From NCBI GenBank assembly GCA_037013685.1, contig CM072898.1:2666001-2730000 (forward strand): a stretch of 64,000 bases of DNA, given 5' to 3'. The notes under the pieces were generated by a model. That model was not told the origin of the DNA, ran no database searches, and saw only the letters and a list, made by a program, of their open reading frames with translations. This stretch comes from Acridotheres tristis. Lineage: Eukaryota > Chordata > Aves > Passeriformes > Sturnidae. Both the position numbers and the translations under genes were made by a program. Shown here one piece after another: positions 1-13,215 of this stretch; positions within the stretch are counted from its first letter, which is position 1, and each line of letters starts with the position of its first letter.

Positions 1-1950
1 GCATGCATGACACTAACAAAGCAGAAGGAGATGTCGTTCTCTACTGGAATTAAAAATCTTGCCAGGAAGAGGAAAGAAGATTTTTAAATATGGTGTCACT
101 ACATTCCCATGACTCTATAGAGAAGGAAAATAGTTAAAGAACTCTTACTTAACATCTTTATTGGTGTATAAGCAAAATGAAATTATTTTATAGCTAAGGT
201 TTCCAGTGTAAAAATGCTGTGAAAAAGGACACTTAAACCCTATTTAAAGTAAATATATAAATTAGCCTTTGTTTGGAAATGTTTTCTTCAGTTCAGGGAA
301 AAGAAGTTATTACAGCATTACTTTCACCCACACTTTTATTTTACCTATTCTTTCAACTGTATTTAAAATACTAAATATTTTTAATACTTGCTATATAGGG
401 ACTGAGTTCTTAGGGGCAGGACATTTTTCTCCAACATCTAACACAACAAGGTTATGTTCTGGCTAATAGCCAGGACATCCATTCCAAATGAATATTAATG
501 CTACACCTCAGCATGCACCCTCTGATAGTCAGGACTGTAATTCACAACACACATCTCACTGAGAGATATTTCTGCACAGCACTCCAAAGACCTAACAAGA
601 TTTGAGCAGATGACAGAACAGCCTGGTAAGCTGGCAGTGATAGCAAAGATGGACATTTTTGTAGGAAACCTAGAGATTTATACAATCTATTCCAAAACAG
701 AAATACATTATGGAAACACTATTCATCTGCATAATTGCAGGCTACATAATGCTGTCTAATTTGTGCAGCCCACTGTGCTGGAATATGTGCACTGATCCCC
801 TAAGGTCCACTGAACTCCATTTAAAACAGATTAGCACTAATCATAATGTTTTCTCACACTTCCTATGCAAGAATAAACAGTAGAAGGAATGAATTGCTCT
901 GGCCCTCATGCACATGCAGAGACTGTAGAGCTCATTGTGTCCTATCACAGCACACCTCAGACAGCACAAGGCAGGTTATCTCCTTATGGAGGTAACATCA
1001 CTATACAGAGCCCATGGATTTAATTTCCAACAATCTGTCTGGTTTAATTGCAATTAGCCCTTTAAGAGCTTTGTTCTGAAATACAGACACCCCTAGACCA
1101 GACTAGCTGTCATTACAGGGCAATGCCAGCAGCCTGTCTCAGAAGCCCCTTTGGGCACAGACACTCTTGCTCATCCTCCTGCTGTTCCATCAAATGTTAC
1201 TTCGGACACTTCCTCATATCCACAGCACAAACCACCCCTGAGGCTGAGCTGAAGGCATCTCTGCAGCTTCTCTCAGTGCTGGCACCACTAAACTGAGCTC
1301 TGAGCTATTCATGCTAAAGAGCAACTGGGTCTCTCCTTCCCTCTTGCCTGAGTGTCTCATGGGCTCCAGCAGCAGCTGTACATGGGGTAGTGGGGAGTGC
1401 AAAGGAGATTTAAATCAGTAGTTACAGCTTGGCTAGGAAAGGCACACAGAAAGCAGAAAGCTAATGGGACGTCATGGTGCCAGTGCTGTTTCTGAGACAA
1501 CTCATTTGAAAGCAAAAGGGGAATAATATATTTAAACTGAGGCAGAATTACACAATGAGAAGGGGCTGGGATAATACCCAGTTGACAGAGTCAGCAATAG
1601 AAAAGAGCCTTAGTCATGCATCAAGAGAGGAACTGGATACATTTTTGGAAGTGAAGCAAACTGAGGCAAAAAGTTACTGGCCAAGGTTAAATGAGTTGGA
1701 AAAGAAATTAATTTATATGTCCTGGGCTGATAAGGGCAGGTCTTGCTGCACTTTCAAGGTAGACTTCCCCTATTTCCTAGTGTTTCTATATTGCTTGCAT
1801 ACTCTGTTCATATTGATGAGATTAAATGTAATTACTTTGGAAATGTGAAGACACGATTGCTTTGAAACAAAAATCTAGACTGCCTTCCCCAAAGCCAGTA
1901 GAGAAAGGCTGAACTTAAACCAGTTTGGCAAAAATCAGTATTCAGCTTTT
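1..1950. other. Non-coding unique sequence, no gene seen
   Basis: AT-rich, non-repetitive sequence with stops in all frames apart from short chance frames. The longest, 1555-1848 on the plus strand, has no recognisable domain and no coding signature, so I do not call it a gene. A perfect 12-bp palindrome, TAATTGCAATTA, lies at 1045-1056. It contains two inverted homeodomain-type TAAT cores. Confidence 0.6.
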
Positions 1951-1995
1951 CATAACACATAACATAACATCATGTAACATTAACATAACATAACC
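1951..1995. repeat. Imperfect (AACAT)n microsatellite
   Basis: Seven to eight degenerate copies of a 5-bp AACAT/ATAAC unit, interrupted once by a CATGT segment. It is a simple repeat with no associated gene. Confidence 0.8.
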
Positions 1996-4900
1996 AGCAC
2001 TTGAGAATATATTGCTTACATCATAGAAGGGATATTCTTTCTTTCTCTACCACAAAGTCAAAGTACATATGGGCTGAAACACAAGCTGCAATTTTACAGC
2101 TCCCATTGGTTCAGCTTTTCTGAAAAGTCAGTGTTGTGTATTATGCACAATCTCAGTGGGAAAATAAGGATGAAGCACCCTGGAGAGGAGAACAGCTCTT
2201 CCCTGGCTCACATTAAACATATCTATTCAAGCACGTGTATCACATCCACCACCACCATCAGCTACTAAGTGGAAATTGAAATCCTTTAACCGAGGGGAGG
2301 GAGGAGGTGTGTGAGGGGGTGTCTTCCCTCTTGACTTGGGAATGAGAATGAAAAGTTACATCAGGTTTTCTCAGAAGCTAATCTGTGGCTTTCAGGCCAA
2401 CATAGGTTGTTGCCAAAGACTATTTGATTTCTGCACCAGCAGGTCACAGAGATCACAGGTAGGGGCAGAGGGAGTGCATTTATCAGCCCAATGACACAAG
2501 GCTGAGCTCTTTGGTCACTGTCTACTTCTCCTGTGGTTGGTGTCTCCTTGTCCTGAGACTGGGGGTGTGGGGTGGAAGTCACCCTTTGAAAAACATAACC
2601 CAGCTGTACTCAAAGGCAGCTGCTGGCCACCCCTGGCAGCAGCTGAGCTGCTTCCTGGACAATCAGGGGATTCTGTAAAGCCAGGAGATGGAATGACTGT
2701 GTAACATGCATGGTGTTTACCACTAGAGGCTAGACAGATGAGACAGTGGTTGTGATAACAATACCATATTGATTTGACCGGCTCTTGGAGTCAAAAAACA
2801 GAAGAGAGGTGAGAGGAGGACAGAACGAATCTGATCATGTGAGCCTAGGAGCCTGGCTATGCCACAAACACACTGGGGCTGGACATCAGCTACAGAGCCA
2901 GTTAGTTCTGGAGCCATCAGAGGGGATTTTGGCCCCTCAGACTGGCACAGCAGAACCTTTCCCATCCTCTCCCCAGAGACTCAGAGAGTTTGGCCTGATT
3001 TGTTCTGATGTCCTTGATTTTGGATCAAGCCCAGAATGTAGATGGGTTTTAACAGAAGATGGTTGGCACCAAAGCTACCCAAAGAATCCTAAAAACAAGC
3101 TGATGAAGGAACATTTATGACACAGTCCCCGTTTTATAAATGAAGCAAGAGATAGGAGGAGATAACAGATTAGAGGACATAAACCCTCTACCTTCCTCTA
3201 CCAGTCCATGATACTGATCATGCACAACTGGCTTTTGCCCAAGGACCTGAAACATTGCAGGGCTGAGGCCTAAGGTAAAACATCATGAACTGAATATAGA
3301 TCTCCTGGTTGTGGCTATGATTCTTGAATGATAAACATAACTTCCCTCACAATGAAACACTGAGTAGATAATAATAGCCTTAGATAAAACTTTTACAATA
3401 AACCACTTAATGTAGAAATGTAGACATCTGGGATTGTGACAGGGATATAGAAAGCAAGAACTTGCAGTATCTTGAACCAATAGGTCGTGGTTGAAGAAAC
3501 CTCAAAAGCAAGACCTGCTACTGACAGCCCAGGCTTAGACTCCGATGTTAACAGTACTGAAATATAAGTTCATTAGCAGAATTGCATGATTGTGGCATAA
3601 AAATAAGTTTAAAAAGCAGTTAGAAAAGTCTAGTGCATACTAGCAGCAAACGAATGAATTTGTCTCATCTTCCTAATCCTGACACATGTGGATGTTTCAG
3701 TTGTGCGAGTTGTACATTGGCTGCACACCCAGCTGGGAGGTCTGTAGCATTTGACTGAAGAAAATCTGCATTTCCTGACTTGTTTTTACTTTTCATACAT
3801 CTTGGAGTAATGTACGATAAGGTACATTTCCCTCTCAATCTTTAAACAAAACCAACCAGAAAAAGACAAAAAGCAGCTTATAGCCAGGACTTTTTCCAAA
3901 ACATCTGTTCTTCAGCTCAGTCAGGCTCTGTGCCCTGTGAAACTAGATTTTAATGAAGAAGGAAAGGAAGGGGAAGCAAAATAACCTGTGGCTTTGCTTC
4001 TGAAGAACTGGATGGTTACATTAGGTTTGCTTTATCCTGGCTGCGAGCACAGGTGTTAACTACAGAAAAAGTGTTGCTTTCCTGAACAGCAGTCTTTAGT
4101 AATAGGAGAAGGAATGCATGATGTGATAGGAAGGAGCCTGCTGCAAGTCAAGTGAGTTCATGGAGTATAAAATTCCTTTCAGTTGCTACATTTTGAATTT
4201 ATATACTATGTAGCATAAGTGTGTTGCTGGCTATCACTGCTTCTACAAGTACAGGTGAGTCAAACTGAACCAACATGAATTTGAAAATGTCAAGCATTAG
4301 CACATTTAATATATTAACTGCCAAACATTTCAGAAATTACTCTGTTTCGCTAAATCTTAGAACTAGAACTTCTTACATAACCTAAAGACCAGATCTCTTT
4401 TTGTTTTTAAAATGTGTTCAGTGTTGTCTGGTTGGCTACCAGCTGCTGCTATCTGCCTGCTGTGGTTGGTAACTGTAAATGTGGGGGCCATTTTGAAACC
4501 AAAAGATTAAAGACAAGAAGAGGAAGTCCAACAACTTGAAGATGCTATCATCAATCCACAGCTGGCCAGGAACAGGAAGCAAGTGAGGATGGCATACATA
4601 ATATACAACCTCTATGGCAGCAGGACAAACAAAAATTAAAGGCTGTAGAAATGGTAGAGATTATTTCTCTATGGGTATTGTCACTGCTTCGGGCTGGTCA
4701 TTTGTGAATGAAGCTCTCTCATGGTGCAGATGAGGGACAGTCTGTCCTACAGCACAAATGCTTTTCCAGCTGGTTTAGAAAGGGAGCAGGGCAGAGAAAG
4801 GGATAAAAAATAATGATCTGCCAGGGAGTTCGAGAATCAGACTTCGTTCTCGTGAGTGTTAGAATTTTGTATTGACCACAGTGCAAGGGCATTCAGGATC

Positions 4901-7900
4901 TGAATGGTTTCATCACCAGTTTAATTGCAGATGAAATAAGACAAGAAACAAGACATGGCTTCACATGCACAGCTTACAGGGAAACATAATTTTATCATCA
5001 ACTCAGGAGCCTGTGTGCAGTGGAAAAGTTGCCATTAGGAGAAAGGCCATTTGAGGCCAAAGATGAAAGAGCCAGATGTGGTAAGGCTCAGCAGTCACTG
5101 AGAACAGGCTGGAAAGGCAGGCGTGCTGGATGTGCTGAACCACAAGAGCAGAAGTTCCAGCAGAGCTGTTCTGCTCCTTGCAGCACTCAGCCCAAGGTGA
5201 GGCCTCTGCTCAGGACCTGCAGGAGCACATTTCCCGGTGTGCTGTGTCCACTTGGGGTGGCTTTGTGTGTCCAGACGTGTGTGCTTTGGCTGTGCCTTCC
5301 CTTGCACCCGGACCATGGCACAGGGGCTGTCAGCAGCATGCCACACCATCCCTGCTGCAGTGAGATCGAGGAAGGGGATCCACAAAGAGTCTACAATATT
5401 TTTCAATTCCTTCTGATCCCTGAAGGAGTGTAAACGAGAAGAACTCTCATGCCTGGAAGGAGCAAAGCATTAAGGCTAGTGCCAGGCACAGGACAGGGAA
5501 ATGAAAGCATTAGACACTGACTTGCAGCCAGAGGAGTTCAGCCAGCTCCAAGGATCTGACACACAGCTCATTAAACACTTCACAGTGCAGGCCGAATCAG
5601 TTTTTAAGTTTTGTTAATGCCACGAAGTAAATTGTACCTGTAATGCATTTGCATCCATAGCTTGCATCAGGTTGGATTAAGGTATGAAAAGCTTCTTAAG
5701 CACAAAAGTGCCCATTGTAAAAGCAGTGTCATTAATGACACTGTGCTCATTTAGAGCAGAGCTCAGGCACAGCCTACCTAGCGTCACTGTAGAGAAATCA
5801 AAGTGGGCACATTCAGCCTAAGCACTAATACTCAATATCTGCACCAGTGGTGTAATTACAATAATCCCTTAATTACTGGCATCAGGAGAATTTGAGGAAA
5901 ACCTGCCTGGCAAACAAGCTCACTCTATAAAGGAGTTCACAGACCTGAGAAATGCAGGAAATATTCAAGTGGATGGTTTTATCAGTACAAATAAAAGATA
6001 GCCAAAGAGAGAGACACATGAGAATCCACATTTTACACACAGCTTTCTGGTCTTTGCTGTTTGTTTCCCTTGGTCTTTTCCAGCAGAAACACAGGATCCA
6101 TTTAACAGACTTCACTGAGGTCCCTCCATGCCCCAGATCCTCATCCTTTGCCTGCAAGAACATGGAAAAGTACAGGCAGGACGCTAGCTGGATCACAGTG
6201 CTGTAACCACTACTGGTCTCTGCACAGCAAACAGTGAGCAGCAGTCCCTGAGCTGTCCTGAATGGCTCTAGGTGCTAACAGGAAACATAGAAAGACTAGA
6301 TAAAAACTGAAAGGAAATGAGCAGCACCAGATGCAATGAATTTTACCAAGGAGTAGCCTGTGCCTGAGCAGCTTGCTCTGAGTGAGGGGCTGTGTGTGGC
6401 TCTGCTGCCTCCAAAGCAAAGAATGTGGACTGTTAGTCACCACTTGTTTCCTGTTCTCTCCCACCTCTGCAATGGAGCAACTCGTGCTGGCAGTGCCAGC
6501 TACCCTTGCTGGGGCATCCAGCGTGGCACCCCTGCCCTGGGCTGCAAAGGGGAAGGGAGCAAGTGGCACCAGAATACTCCATGAGACTCCCATCACCCTG
6601 CTTGGCCTGGGGAAATCAAGGGTACCCCAGGGGTCACGTACAGCAAGTGGTGACACTGGCCTGGAAGCACAAGTCACAGCCCAGGCAAATTCCAAGGCTG
6701 GGTCAGAGGAGAGGAAGGGTCTCAGATGCATTCCCCAGGACAGAAATCTCCTTCGAAAGATTTTAAAAATGGGGTTATTCAGCAATTAGGCATCTCAGGA
6801 CACTGGAGTGCCCTGCTTGCATTGAATTTTCCCTCTTTGGTTAATAAAACAGGTGGCCACAGATTCTAACTCCAAGAGGACTTGGTTCTGTGTTCTCAGC
6901 ATCAGAGCTGCAGAGGTGATGATGGGAAACATGCCATGCTGAACTGCTACTGCTACTTCCAGTAGACTGGAAGGTCTACTTAGGCTCTGCAAATAGTGCA
7001 CTCAGAACTGTTTACTAATAGCAAATCACAAATATAGCATAGCACACACTGTACTCAAACTACAAACCACTGTAAACTTACTAATGCAGATTTGTTAAAA
7101 TAGAATAAAATAGGCCAAGCAAAGCACTGAAAAAATTCTGCCATAACAATCTTCCCTTGTCAGGATGATGTTTGTTCTTCATTCTCAGTGTCTGGCTGTA
7201 GCATATGCAACTGGTTGATATCAACTCATACAAAAATTCACAGGCAGTTTTGCCATTTTTTTAATTGGCAAAAGCATAGGCAGATCTGCATTGAGGTCCA
7301 AGCACGAGTTTAATTGATTAGCTGATAATTACACTACACTATTGCACTATGTGAAACAATACCAGTGGATAAAGCTTTAGGGAAATATGAGTTTTATGAA
7401 GCAAATAAGTACATACCCCCACTGTCATAGGGTACCATCTGTACAGATTTCCAGTTTCCAATGAATGGACTAGTTAGAGTATCCAGGGAGCCTCACAGAG
7501 GAGGTATTGGGGGAGTCAGAAATGACCATAAACCTAGTGGAAACTTCTAGTATTAATTCAACCAAAACCCAAATCCAGCATCCTTTATGACTTATATTTT
7601 GAGAGCAGTTGCATGCAACACTTTGCTGAAAATTGCCTTGTTCTGTGATTGTAAAAAAGCAAACAAACACTTGAAGAATTGTTCTTATATTCACTCCTCC
7701 AACACCAAATATCAGGCCAAGTTTACAAGCTTCACTGACTTCAGTAAAGATACCCCCAGAATAAATCTGGCTTGTTGAACTTTGCACCTCTTTAAATTTG
7801 GAGTAAATGTTATTATTTGTGAAGACGATGGACTGAGCCAGACAGGGCAGGCACGTGCTGTGCAAGCTTCCCCACAAAAGTTCTGCTGATTCAACACAAT

Positions 7901-9239
7901 CCTGACCTGGCCAGGATTACTGGTTTTACAGTCTGCCTTTCTTAAAGAGAAACTGTTACCAATGTGACATTAGGGACAATTGTTCTGTGACAATGAGCAC
8001 ACCTTCCCTAGGAATTATACCAAACAAACTTCACAGGTGACCCAAAACAGCCTTGAATTCTGCTATGGGTCTAAAAGAAAATAAAACCTAATGAAATCAT
8101 TGCCTGATATTCAGGTTTCACCAAAGACTTCTCCAAACCTAGATAAATCTACCAAAACCAGAGCACACCACAACTGGCTAGCAGTTTCCTGGAATGCTCT
8201 AGGAAGCTAGTAAAGGAGATATGATAGAAGTGCAATATTTTTATGAAGGCCCATTAAAGGTGTGCACATCATGAAGGACATGAAAGACACCAACAAAGTT
8301 ATTGGAGCAGTTTCTGCCACTTTTTATATTCTTACTGTAATCTTGTTCTCTGACTTGCCCTCAGGCTTAATAATGAAGTGATTCTATATAATAGGTGGAC
8401 TAGAGAATTGTATATATGTACTCTTCTTAATTGCCATTGTGTGCTGTGGTTGATCATGCAATAACAATGAATCCATCATAATTAAATCTGGGAATTATTA
8501 AATTGATTCTATTTATACATACTGACATCTTCCATAGGAGCTGCAAAAATCTGTTGTCTTTAATGAAATTGCACTAAAAATCTTGGAGCCCATTTTAAGC
8601 CATATAAGGCAGAGTTTTACCTGTGGTAGTTATTCCTAGTGAAAACTGGATAATTATTTTGTGTATAAATAAAGGTTTAAATTTATATTTGTAATAATTA
8701 GGTTTGTTTGGCTTTTAATGTCAAAAATTAAGAACTTAATTTTTTACTGCCTAACTATAGATCAGTTTTTGTGGAGATGTTTATAATGAAATTCAGCAGC
8801 AAGGGAGCAATATAAAAACCAAGAAACTGGAACCCATCTCAGGAATAGAAGTTCAGTATTGTCCTAATAATTATGCTGGCAGCCGTATTTGCATGAAACC
8901 AATTTTTTTCTGTAGTACTCAATTAGGTTATTCAGCTGCCTTGATGTGTTTAGAAACAAAACCACTGGCATCCAAATAAGGCTAATAACAAAAATGCAAT
9001 ATGATGTTTCCCATTTCCAGCAAAGGGTAAGAGAACAGATGTTCCTTATGCTGCCATGTTTCACCAGCAAGGGCGGAGCTGAGAAAGTTTGCAACTCATA
9101 GTGACAGTGCCATTAAACTAATGGAATACAGAATGTGCCTGCTGGAAGCATGCAGCTCTGAACAATCTGCTTGGGCACCCAGGACAGGATGGGGATAACC
9201 AGAAGTGACCTTTCGGGTTAAAGAAGAAAAGCAAACCCT
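1996..9239. other. Non-coding unique sequence, no gene seen
   Basis: Mostly AT-rich unique sequence. Slightly GC-richer patches occur at about 5.0-5.4 kb and 6.4-6.75 kb. They carry open frames on both strands that overlap one another and match no family I know. The stretches 7240-7400 and 8390-8770 are very AT-rich, with many TAAT/ATTA cores and no repeat structure. They could be conserved noncoding DNA, but this cannot be judged from one sequence. The segment 7700-7770 weakly resembles an old amniote interspersed repeat. Confidence 0.55.
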
Positions 9240-10100
9240 CTAGAGCATCTCTTCCCACGCCGCACAGAGCCATCAGCTGTAGGATGGGACTGCTGGCGGT
9301 GTTCCTGTCGGGACACGCAGCCCGTGCTGTGCTGTCACCCTTGTCTCGTGTGACAGTGGGCGCTGGGCACGGTGCTGTCAGGAGAGAGATGGCAGTGCGG
9401 GGACAGCCAGCAGTGTCCCGCAGCCACCGCAGGCCCCAGGTGACCTGTTTGTCCCAGGTGGCCCGTGTGACACAGGGCACAGGCCGCACAGACACAAGGT
9501 GGCAGTGCTCTCGGGAAATCGCCGCGCGTTCTCCGCCGGGATCTTCCAGAGCCGGGAGCTGCTGGTGCTCGGTACCTCGGCGTGGCCGGGACCCTCTGAC
9601 CGTGTGTCCCCCGGCAAGGCTGGTGGCTGTCACAGCAAACCCCCACATCTTCCCTGGGCTGTGCTGTTCTCTGGGTCGGTGGCTGCAGGGGGCTGTGCAG
9701 ACCCTGCCAGCGGGACAGGGCCTGGGGGGCTGCTGCGGGATGGGGAAGCAGCCTTTGCTTCCCTGGACTGCTTATTCCTCTCCACAGGCCTCCTGGTGGT
9801 GAATATTTGCCCCAGCTGTGACACGCAAGGACACAAACAAAGCCGCAGAGGAGAGCAGCCCTGGTTTGGACCTTGCACACACGGCTGCTGGCCCCAGAGC
9901 AGCACAGCCCGGGCCTGAGGCACTGGGGCTTCGGCACCACGGTAAATAACACAGGGTGACAACTAGAGGGACAGCTAACTGTGAGCCCCAGGACTGCCTG
10001 TGCTCCCTAGGAATCACCTCAGTCCTTTTGGAGCCATCCTTCATCCTCCCTTGGGCAGCACACCCAGTGACAGCTGAGCAGGGGGAGCCTTTCCCACTGG
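9240..10100. promoter_or_regulatory. GC-rich block with CpG-island-like core (about 9290-9620)
   Basis: The core holds about 26 CpG dinucleotides in roughly 330 bp by hand count, densest at 9520-9610 (for example GCCGCGCG near 9531). The surrounding tens of kilobases are CpG-poor. Sequence to about 10100 stays GC-rich with fewer CpGs. Frames of 110-220 codons are open on both strands, as expected where AT-rich stop codons are scarce, and none encodes a recognised domain. It could be a promoter or first exon of an unannotated or noncoding transcript, an orphan CpG island, or a GC-rich old repeat. Composition is seen directly; any promoter role is inferred. Confidence 0.4.
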
Positions 10101-13100
10101 AAATGCCCAAAATAAGTTGAACAAACCATTGAGCAAACACATTCCTCCTGGGAGGTCTCCTCTCCCGAACTCGAGTCATCCTAATATCCCAAGGACATAA
10201 ACCCACGAGCAAAATACTGTATGACATGTTAGCACATTCTGGGGAGCAGGGACGGGAACCACAGACTGCATCCACTGTCTTCAAAGTCTGCCAGTGCCCA
10301 GTTAAACAGTTCATGCTTGGCCACGGGGGCAGGCTGGGGCCTCCATGGGAAGGCTGCTGGAAAACAGCAGCAAGCAAAGGGCAGGTCTCCAGTGATGCAG
10401 ATGAGATCAGGGCCACCAGCAGAAAGGAGACACACAAAATCCAGCGGCCACCAAACCAAAGTCAAATGGACCCAATATTGATTTTGCTTTCTGTGCAAAT
10501 TCCTCGGGAAGGCTGTGAGTGCCCATGCTGCCCGAGCAGGCAGGTTGTGTTCCTGACTGACCACTGACTCACAGGGGTGCTGAGCTCCTCCTCAACTCCA
10601 GCAGGACCTCAGCACTTTCCAGCATCAGCCCCTTGGGCAGAGCTGGAGTATTTTCACTGACCTTCCTCCAAATGTGTCTTGCCTTGCCTCACAATGCCAA
10701 AGTAAATAAATAAATAGACTAACAAGCAGAAATGCCGGACATTATTCTGGGCTGATTGGTTGTGAAACTTTACTCAAAACCCCAAAACCACAAAAACTGC
10801 CAGTTTTCCAAGCCCTGTGTTTTTCATAGCTCTCATAGCATTCTGAATAGTTTGCATTTCCAACATAGAATAAATATACATTTAAGCTAGTTGGATTATT
10901 GACACAGAATTGAAAAAAAAAAAGAAAAAAAGGCACTTAACTCCTTGTTCTGTTTCTTTTTCCCATGAAGTAAGAATTAACACGACTGCACCGTGCCTTG
11001 GACATTCACATTTACAGATGTAAATGCTGACAACAGGCAGAGTGCCTGCAATGCATTCATGCAAAATTCATTGAATAGGTGTATTTTAAATTAAAAACAA
11101 ATCAAAACTCACCACTTACGTCTTTATGTCACTTACCCAGAGCAAGTCTATTGCAATGACCCAAAGCACTTGCACTGTTTTCTTCACTGCATTATAGACT
11201 GTGTTCTTTCATGTTAGCACAGCACCATAGTCCAGCTGAGCTCGCTACAACACTGGGCTGTAGTTACTCCTATTGTTACAAATGGAATAGCAGGTAATTT
11301 GGCCAGAACCATGCTTAGGTCAGTGGCAGTGATAGGGAATTTCAGCCACCAACTCCCTGCTCTTGTTCTTCTCCTGAATTGTATTTAGTGGCCATGCACT
11401 TGACTTCTAAGGCCAGAGGTGTGCAATAACACCTGGATGGGGCATAACTGGAACACAAAGCACTCATGCCCACGCCATGGCCCAGCACACCACTCCTCCA
11501 AGCTCATCCACTCAGCCCCTGCCCAGCCTCACTCACACCCACAATGCCTGACTGCAAAAAATATTTGAGCTGCTGATCCTCTATTGGAAAATAAGACACA
11601 GAAGACAATTTCTCCATTATTCCTTCAGAAAAGCATTTGTATGTCATATGGTCAAAATGCTATAAAATCAACACACTGCCAAACAAAAGGGAACTCAAGG
11701 ACAGGAGGACAGACATCTGGGAAAGAAAACCAGTCGGTTGGATTTCAGATCTTGCTCTAATGAGTAACCTTATACAGTTATTCAAATACAAATGTCTAGG
11801 TAGCTACAATGTCATATATGATTAAATTTCTACAACAACTTATGTTAATATTGTTACTTCAAGAACAGAAATTAATTTAAAAGTTATAAAATGTGGGCAT
11901 AGAAATAACGTTGTCTAGAACCTGTATAGCTTCCCCTTTCTTGCAATAGCTGGATGAATTACTGAAGTTGCAAGAAAACGAGAACCCATACCAAGTAAGG
12001 TATTAGAGAGTTCAAGAGCCTTCACTGAAGTCTCCAGTCTTCAAGAGCCTACTCTTCATAGACATGAGTGTGATATGAAGAGATATTCATAAAAGAACAG
12101 GAACGGTATTGTGCATGTAATTTTTATTTCAAATGTAACTTTGAGATTATTTAAATTAAATAGTTTTGCTGACAGAAAAAAAAAAGATCAGTTAGAGTTT
12201 CAGCACTTACCCCTTCATCAGCATTTGTGCTGTTCTCTGGTTATGAGCAATGAAAATGGATTGCTTTTTTATTCAGCTTCATATTTGTTTCTAACCTGCT
12301 TCATTCACTTGCCTAAACAATTCTTAGGAGATGGAGAGTCAACAGCATTTGGGCAGTTGTTTTAAATCAGGAATTTACTTTAGTGCTATCAGGATAAGGA
12401 AGTGCTTTCCTGAAATGGACTCTTGGTCCAAGTTTCATTTCTATTGAAAAAAAAAAAAAAAGCTTTCTTTAAAGCAGTAATAACTGAACTGTGAAAATAA
12501 ATTAAATGCAAACAACTTCAGTTAAACTTCAGTTGCTGCTATTTAAACAGAAAAAAAAATCCCTTTCAGCTCCAGTTGTACTCTAGGCCTAGGAGTGTCC
12601 AAATGTTCACACGAACACCCATCCTTTCTCTGGGACAAGAAGAGTGGATGCAGAGTCAGACACAACCCTGGTAAACCAGCACTGCTGTGGAGAGCAGGAA
12701 CCAGAGATCCCAGGCAGACTGACTGGAGCTAACTGCATTCTGTACAGGTGCCTAACCAGGCAGGACAGCAGCCTGAAATAGTCTCCTAAATCAAGTGAAA
12801 CAGCAACAGACAGAGGAGCCAGGCTGCTTTGCACTGAAGAGCCAAATGCCTTCAGGACTGCCTGAGTTCAATGCAGAGCATGCAACCAAAAGTCTTTTAT
12901 TTATTTCTTTGTTCTTCTGTGCTGAGGGAGGGATGTCATTTTTCTCTGCATGCTACTGCAACATAGTCACCTATTAAAGTTATGTTTGTGCTCATTCCTG
13001 GAATTTGTAATGGACAGTAATTGTGTCTCTAATAGTAAAATTGCTCTCAGCTAGGCTTTAGCTTTGCTGTGATGCATTCTCTACTGTCGCCCAAATCCTG

Positions 13101-13215
13101 AGATAATAATGAGGTTGAGTTTTATCACAGACAATAAAAACTGAGTACAAAATATTGCTGAGAAACAAAGTAGAGCACTTCCCATCTGATGATCAGAATA
13201 TAGTAACTACAGGTT
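10101..13215. other. Non-coding unique sequence, no gene seen
   Basis: Unique, mostly AT-rich sequence. It includes A-rich tracts at about 10910-10931 and a 15-A run at 12447-12461. A small (AAAT)n run lies near 10704. No exon, RNA gene or transposon end was recognised. Confidence 0.6.

Noticed and set aside
1555..1848. 97-codon plus-strand frame with a charged N-terminal part
   Set aside because: Looks mildly protein-like but has no identifiable domain, and its C-terminal part turns into AT-rich hydrophobic chance sequence.
7700..7770. Second ancient amniote repeat (GACTTCAGTAAAGATACCCC)
   Set aside because: The resemblance is limited to a short word and too weak to call without a profile search.
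9284..9962. Several long frames on both strands in the first CpG-rich block
   Set aside because: GC-rich DNA lacks stop codons by composition; the frames overlap on both strands and match no known family.
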